Below, piece after piece: positions 57,938 through 64,000 of a stretch of DNA of 64,000 nt. Position numbers and translations under genes: made by a program. Position 1 is the first letter of the stretch. The number at the start of each line of letters is the position of its first letter. The notes beneath the pieces are model-generated. The model saw nothing but the letters and a program-made list of their open reading frames with translations. It was not told the origin of the DNA and ran no database searches. This stretch comes from Daphnia pulex (lineage: Eukaryota; Arthropoda; Branchiopoda; Diplostraca; Daphniidae): assembly GCF_021134715.1 (NCBI RefSeq), contig NC_060026.1, positions 15,925,001 through 15,989,000 of the forward strand, read 5' to 3'.

Positions 57938-58708
57938 ACATATTTTATTTTAACATAGTGTTATTCTCAAATAATTAAATGTTTGCCTTATGCCGATTTT
58001 AAATTAATTTTATGTTGATTTACCCTCAGAACCTACGAAATAAACATATTCTTTACCCACAGAATTGAATGCTAGTTTTAGCTTTATAACATGTTTTCTT
58101 TACACTATTTCAAGTAAACAAGGTTTTCGTAAATCTTTGTTCGAACTTATATAGTGTGGAAAGTTGACAAAAATGTGATTGCATGTCACGAAACTTTAAA
58201 TTCACTCCATAGACTGTAAATGCAAGAATAACAGAGGGATTCTACCTGGATTTGTCCTTTTGGGTGGTTCAGTTGGCAATTTCCGTACGAAACAGACATT
58301 TTTAGGCTTGAATAAAATGGTAGTTAACAGATCTGTGGTTTTCAACGACACTACGAAATTTTTCCTTCAGCGTGGAATTCTCCCGCCCAATTAGATAATA
58401 ATCCAGAACAGCGTTGTCGATAGTAAACGTATTTAAACCTTAAAAACGAACAAAATTTCTAACAAAAATAAATATTGGGGTATTTTATAATTATAGTCTT
58501 ATAGAAGACTTGAAATTCTTTTTAAAAAATTACATAAATTAGTATAGGTTGTTTATAGTGTTGTAATAACAAAATAATCTAAAACCAAAGTAGGCTAGAG
58601 GTTCTGTGTGCTACAATAACCGACAAACGGAGAAGTAGATGCCAGAAATTTGACTTTATTTTTATCACCAAGCCGAGAAAACCAAATTAAGCAATCGTAT
58701 TTCACTTA
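57938..58708. other. No gene; convergent 3' flanks
   Basis: AT-rich, likely the 3' UTRs of ANKRD27 and the BTB gene. Nothing recognised. Confidence 0.4.
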
Positions 58709-60132
58709 TTAAGTTTGAATATATCGGTATCGTCCGTAAAGTGTGCTGTATGACACACCCAAAAGCTGAGCTCCTTTCCTCATGTCCAGTTCGCGATCCT
58801 GTCAAGTGTAAAAAAATTAATGTGAGTTGGATGGTTAATAAGGTGCAATTTATAATTACCTGTATTCCTTTCAAGACAGCTTGCGTGAAGGGTTCTTCCC
58901 AGTATTGTTGTCGATTTCCATGGCATTGGGCGATGTAGTCGTTGAATTTATAAACGATAAATCCTCGGAAGAAATCACCTAAATGAAATTATATTAACAA
59001 TTTCAGTTCCATTAATGAAGAAGAAAATAGTTAACATTACATATGCATTGCTCTTGTTTGACTTGAGGGTGCGGATCACATTCAATGTTGGAAAATGTTG
59101 GCGAATCTTGGAGGACAGGATCGCATTCCAGCAGAATCGGTTCAAACGACGCCACGAAATTTGGTGATGTAATCTTATTGGTGAAATTGGGTGGAATCGG
59201 AGTAGAATCGTTGTTAACGGGTGTCGTTTTTCTTGGGGTTTCCTGAACAAATTAAAATTTATTCAAACGCATTCAGCTCGGAGGTTAAATTCAAACAAAA
59301 ATACCATGGAAACGACTTTTTCAATGCGAGGTGAGAAGTTGGTGGACGAAGTTTGACTGTGGTCTGAATAAGGACTGCCGGAATCATGGTTTTCCGGCTC
59401 TATACTACGTCGAATCCGAAGTCGTTTTCTGGATGACGATTTCACACGATCGTTGTGCGACTTTTGAAGCTCTGACGGAAGATTGGTCGGTGATGAAGAC
59501 ACTTCCCTCATCGATGTTGTTGCATCGCCGTTGGTATTCTTTTCTTGGGTCGCTTGTGCTAGGCCATTAACTCCTAGACTTTCAGCTGTCTTCAGCAACG
59601 ATCCTAGTTGTTCCTACATTCGTTTTAAATCATTTTCTGTGCCATAAATGTGCTCAAATTTTGTATAGTTAATTATACTCGTGATATGTTGATTTCTCCC
59701 TTGTACATGAATTCGATGATACAGGATAAATCTTCGAAACTGGTATCACGCATAATCACAATCATCGGTCCTGGAGAACACGTCGATTCCATGTGATGTT
59801 CCAAAAAGAGCTTTTCAAAATACTTGCTAGAAGCCGACAGCACCATCTAGCGTTCAAAATAAACAACCAAAGAAATAACAAAACAGTGGCAGCGATGTTT
59901 TTCGTCTGCATTAATATAAAAATAACTCAAAAAGAAAAAAAGAAAAAAAAGAAAAGTCCGTGTTTTTCATTTTAATTACTTAAAATTTTACCTTGTGTGC
60001 TCGAATGCTGCGTCCCTGTGCCGCCAGAGTGACATCGGTGAAACTTTCGTTGGAAAACAATCTGCCAAAGACGTTGAGCAGGTTGTTCGAGTGGTTTTCC
60101 CATTTCAGGCGAAACTGATGAAGATTAGACAT
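58709..60132 (-). CDS. BTB/POZ transcription factor with C-terminal psq-type HTH
   Basis: Six exons join in frame to about 342 residues. Seen: arthropod-type BTB domain (QFRLKWENHSNNLLNVFGRL, FTDVTLAAQGRSIRAHKMVL, SASSKYFEKLF, YKGEINISR, then LGSLLKTAESLGVNGLA); a basic Ser-rich linker with KSSSRKRLRIRRS, a likely nuclear signal; and, in the last two exons, EEPFTQAVLKGIQDRELD followed by GAQLLGVSYSTLYGRYR, a pipsqueak-like helix-turn-helix. Family knowledge: such proteins (bric-a-brac, pipsqueak and relatives) dimerise by BTB and bind DNA. Gene-level orthology is not claimed. Confidence 0.85.
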
Positions 60133-60939
60133 GATTAACTAGTAACTATGGGAATCAGAAACGTTCCAACTTTAGCAAATTTCAATCAAAACAAGTTTTC
60201 TTTGCTCAAAGGGTAACAACCAAGGTCTGCGAGGTGATGCCAAAATCGACCATATGTCTCTTGAAACTATCGATTTTGTCGATAACAATTAATCGATCAT
60301 CGTAATCTCTTTTCCCGTTTACAAACAATCGACATTTGGGGTTTCGCTGGGGTTTCGTGATAACGAAAACTCTAGTCAAGAGTAAACCGCATCCGCTGGA
60401 TTTATTCGTCCACCAACCATTGAATGTTTCCATGAAGATGCAAAGACAGCCGCAAAGACAATTTCGTTATCGTCCGGGTTATTTCCATTTCCTTGCACGT
60501 TTGAATGTCAGATTCAAAACAGGTTTCCCAATTGTGCTCACACGCGGATGACCTTCCCGTTTGAAAGCTGCGGGGCAAAACCTTGAAACGTTCGTGTCGT
60601 TTGTAATCACGGGGAAGAAAAGTTACCGCCCGTTCTCCCGTCACAGCTGTTTTTGTATATTCCTATTCTTTTCCCATTCAGACTCAACTTCCACATAGTA
60701 ACGGCTGTCAAAAAATTCGACCCTCGTTAGCAACGTGATTCGATCACATTAGGTAAGTTTTTGAAAATTTTCTATTTTAATTAAATTAACCTGTGAGTCT
60801 GTGAGAGATTTACAAAAGTGATAGCACAAATTTAACCTTTGATTGGATGTTCAGATCAAGGTTGTCGGGAATTTCCCGATCACCACTCCGGCACGAACAC
60901 AAACCCTCTATTCGTGAGTTGTGAATCACTCGGCGTGAC
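60133..60939. other. No gene recognised; divergent promoter of the BTB and PLC gamma genes
   Basis: Probably holds both promoters and a PLC gamma 5' UTR exon. Open frames overlap on both strands without support. Confidence 0.4.
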
Positions 60940-63900
60940 ATGATGTTGTCTCCAAGTGCGTACAGCGATGAAGGTGCGCCAACAAATGAATTGTCATTCC
61001 AAGAGCTGGAAATAATCATTGGCCATCTGGAGATCGGCACCGTGGTCACGAAATTCTTCAAGAACAAACAGCCAGACAAGAGGAACTTGCTGTTCAAGAG
61101 AGAATCCCGGCAAATTGTCTGGTACAAGGAAATGAGCAAGAGGAACGTCTACGAAGGAATTAGTAAGCGCATTTTTCAATTCTTTTTAATTTACGCGGCA
61201 ACGTTGCATCTCTCCCGTCAAACCATGGTCAAACTTACAAACAAAACATTCTCTTCTATTGGCAGTTGATTTAAGGGAAGTTAAGGAAATTCGAACTGGC
61301 AAAAGTTCGAGAGATTTTGAAAGATGGAACAACTTACCGGAATACGCCAAGTTCGAAGATAATCGATGCCTGGCCGTTTTCTATGGCCGCGAATTCCGTC
61401 TGAAAACACTTTCCATTTGTGGTACTTACACCTTCAAATCGATCAAGTTATTCTTGACAACAATAAACTTGTAATTTATTTCTTTTAGCCATTTCGAAAC
61501 AAGAATGCGACCGATGGATAGAAGGACTGCACTACCTGACCCGAGACACTTGCAACACAATATCTTACCCTCTACAGCTGGAACGTTGGATATGGAAGGA
61601 ATTTTACAACATGACTCCAGACAGGACCACCGTCACTCTGAAAGATGTCAAAGTCTTTCTGCCGCTCATTAACTGTCAAATTCCCAAAACTCGTTTGAAA
61701 GAAGTTTTCCATGAAGTCAACAATCGAAATAATGGTGAACTTTCATTTGACGAATTTGCTTCACTCTGCCACATCCTCACCTACGACGGAACTGTATGCA
61801 TTTACAATTAATTATGCTTTAATTCAAGTTTCTAAAATCAAGTTTATTCGTCGTAGATATACCACACGTTCTTCCAGAAATTTTCCACCGACGGAGTGAT
61901 TATTTCACTGGCGGATTTCCAGACGTTCCTGGCCGAACAAGGTGACAGCAAAGCCTTCAAGGAAAGCGACTTGGTGACGGCCATGTTCATGCGAGATTTC
62001 GTGCGGGATCCACGACGTAGTACCGTGGCCGATCAAGACTACGAAGAAGGATTCTTCACCGCCAAAGAGTTTATGAGTTATATGTTTTCCCAACACAACG
62101 AACTCTTGGATCCTAAACACAAAGTTGTCAACCAAGACATGGACCAGCCCTTGTCTCATTACTGGATCGCTTCCTCTCACAACACGTCAGTGCCCTAACA
62201 ATTAATTTTGAAAGGTTTATTAAAATTATTATTTTTATTTTAAAGGTATTTGACTGGCGACCAGCTGAAAAGTATGTCCAGTGTTGAGGCTTACGCTCGA
62301 TGTCTGATGCTAGGCTGTCGATGTGTCGAGCTGGATTGCTGGGACGGCCCGGATGGTATCCCCGTCATCTACCACGGAAATACAATCACGACGAAAATCA
62401 GTTTCCTGGACGTCGTGAAAACAATTCGTGATCACGCGTTCGTCACTTCACCTTACCCGGTCATCCTATCCCTCGAGGATCACTGCTGTCTGACCCAGCA
62501 GACTAAAATGGCCGCAATTTTCGAAGAAATCCTTGGTCCCATGTTGCTGAAAACGCCCATACCCCACCAGAAAATGGATCAGGAAATGCTGCCGTCTCCC
62601 AACGAATTAAAAGGGAAAATTATCCTCAAGCACAAGAAATTACCGGAAAAATCCACTGACACCACTTCGCAAACGGTTGAGCAACCGGAATGCTGCAGTA
62701 AGAATAATAACATTTCCTGGATTACGTGTAATTGTCTAATTATTTGAATTGATTGCAGTCGCCGATTCCGACAGTGGGCCCTTGGAGAAGAACGGAATTT
62801 TGTACTTGGAAGACAAAGTGAAAGGCGAATGGGTTTCTCATTTCTTCGTCCTGAGCGACGCCAAAATGTATTACACCAAATTCAACGCCAAGGACAATCA
62901 GACGGAAGAGGAAGAGGAATACGAAGAGGATGACACCATTTCAATGGCTTACCAGCCCGTGCCGGAAGGCGTTCCGGAATACGAGCTCCATTTCGGCGAG
63001 GTCTGGTTCCACGGTCGATTGGAAGGAGGTCGAATCCGGTCGGAAGAACTTTTGAAACAATACGGACCCAGTCTAGGTGATGGAGCATTTCTTGTCCGAA
63101 ATAGCGACAACTTTGTTGGTGATTTCTCCCTGTCGTTTTGGTAATTTTCATTAATGTTTATGGTCAGTAATTATTTTTAAAAATGAAAAATTACGGGATT
63201 TAGGCGCCAAGGAAAGGTTTATCACCTTCGAATTCGTCGGCCAACTCGTACCGGAAACGATGGGAAACCCGTGAAAATGTATCAGCTGGAAAACGGCGTC
63301 TATTTCGACAGTTTGTACAGTTTGGTTGTCAACTACAGAATCAATCCACTTAAAAGTCCCGTAAGTAATTGATTCCTTCTAGTAAAACCGCATTTCATCA
63401 TTTATTATTTCCAATTTAGAGTTTCAGCATCGTTTTCAACAATCCAGTTCCTCAACCTAGCACTCACGAGAGGATGAAGTGGTACCACCCAACAAAAGGG
63501 CAAGCGGAAGCCGTCGAATTACTCCGCAGCATTCCAAACGATGGAGCTTTTCTGGTCCGACCAAGTGATAAAGAATCGGGCACATTTTCCATCTCGTTCA
63601 GGTTTGAATGACTTTAAATATTATTTTGGCTTTCACAATTAAACCGGAAGAAATGAAACAGGGCGGAAGGAGAAATCAAGCACTGCCGGATTAAACAAGA
63701 AGGCCGTTTGTTTATCATTGGATCGGCCCAGTTTGAGAGTCTCGTCGATTTGATCAATTATTACGAGGTGAATCCTCTTTACGGACAAGTTCACCTCCGC
63801 ATTCCGGTGACGGATGATATATTAACGCAAATTGAGCAAGGCCTTCCTATTGGCGAACCAACTTGCAATTCAGATCCATCAGCAAAGGAACTCAAACAGG

Positions 63901-63941
63901 ATCTCTATTTGGTATCCGACGCTCTGATGGGTCCAATGGGG
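60940..63941 (+). CDS. Phospholipase C gamma, 5' part (runs off the window)
   Basis: Family role: cleaves PIP2 to IP3 and DAG after recruitment to phosphotyrosine receptors. Nine exons give about 822 residues before the window ends. Seen: N-terminal PH domain ([31 protein letters not shown]); EF-hand region ([26 protein letters not shown]); X box with catalytic His in SSHNTYLTGDQL and IYHGNT, and Glu/Asp in CVELDCWDG; a split-PH half ([20 protein letters not shown]) with an acidic [10 protein letters not shown]; the first SH2 ([14 protein letters not shown]) and second SH2 ([30 protein letters not shown]). Two SH2 domains after X define the gamma class. The SH3, rest of PH, Y and C2 should lie beyond 64000. 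Fly orthologue: small wing. Confidence 0.95.
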
Positions 63942-64000
63942 GTGTGTATACAACAATCATTTATATCAACATCATTTATAGAAATGACGTTTAAACTAAT

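Overview
The window looks like arthropod nuclear DNA, most likely a cladoceran crustacean of the Daphnia type. Introns are mostly short (about 50-110 bases, GT-AG), intergenic DNA is AT-rich, genes are dense, and the conserved genes are animal ones. Species is an inference from gene content and style; no marker gene was used. Exon borders were read by eye and may be off by a base or two.

Left part (1-12.7 kb), mostly minus strand: a GT17 N-acetylglucosaminyltransferase (MGAT3-like) gene whose reading frame is interrupted twice, two trypsin-like serine proteases with a threonine-rich insertion inside the catalytic domain, truncated copies of these genes, and an orphan N-glycosylation-rich secreted protein. 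A zeta-crystallin-type quinone oxidoreductase follows (12.7-14.3 kb). From 15.6 to 20.9 kb lies gene-poor DNA with a receptor-kinase 3'-end fragment, a 92-base foldback, a ~200-base direct repeat and a possible tRNA-derived SINE.

Centre (20.9-40.5 kb): four complete head-to-tail PDGF/VEGF-receptor-like (Pvr-type) receptor tyrosine kinase genes, all on the minus strand. They share signal peptide, Ig domains, one membrane segment, split kinase and a tail with a YLN(L/M) motif. All four read HGDLAARN instead of HRDLAARN in the catalytic loop. The first has four Ig domains and the other three appear to have three. A third trypsin-like protease lies just beyond the array on the plus strand.

Right part (45.8-64 kb), conserved single-copy genes: PPP1R16-type PP1 regulatory subunit, proteasome subunit Rpn6/PSMD11, a Star-like membrane protein with an FkbM methyltransferase fold, thymidine kinase 1, ANKRD27/VARP, a BTB plus psq-type HTH protein, and phospholipase C gamma, which runs off the right edge. 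TK1 and ANKRD27 are divergent with under 100-200 bases between them. PLC gamma and Pvr-type receptors belong to the same kind of receptor tyrosine kinase signalling, but nothing here shows that they work together.
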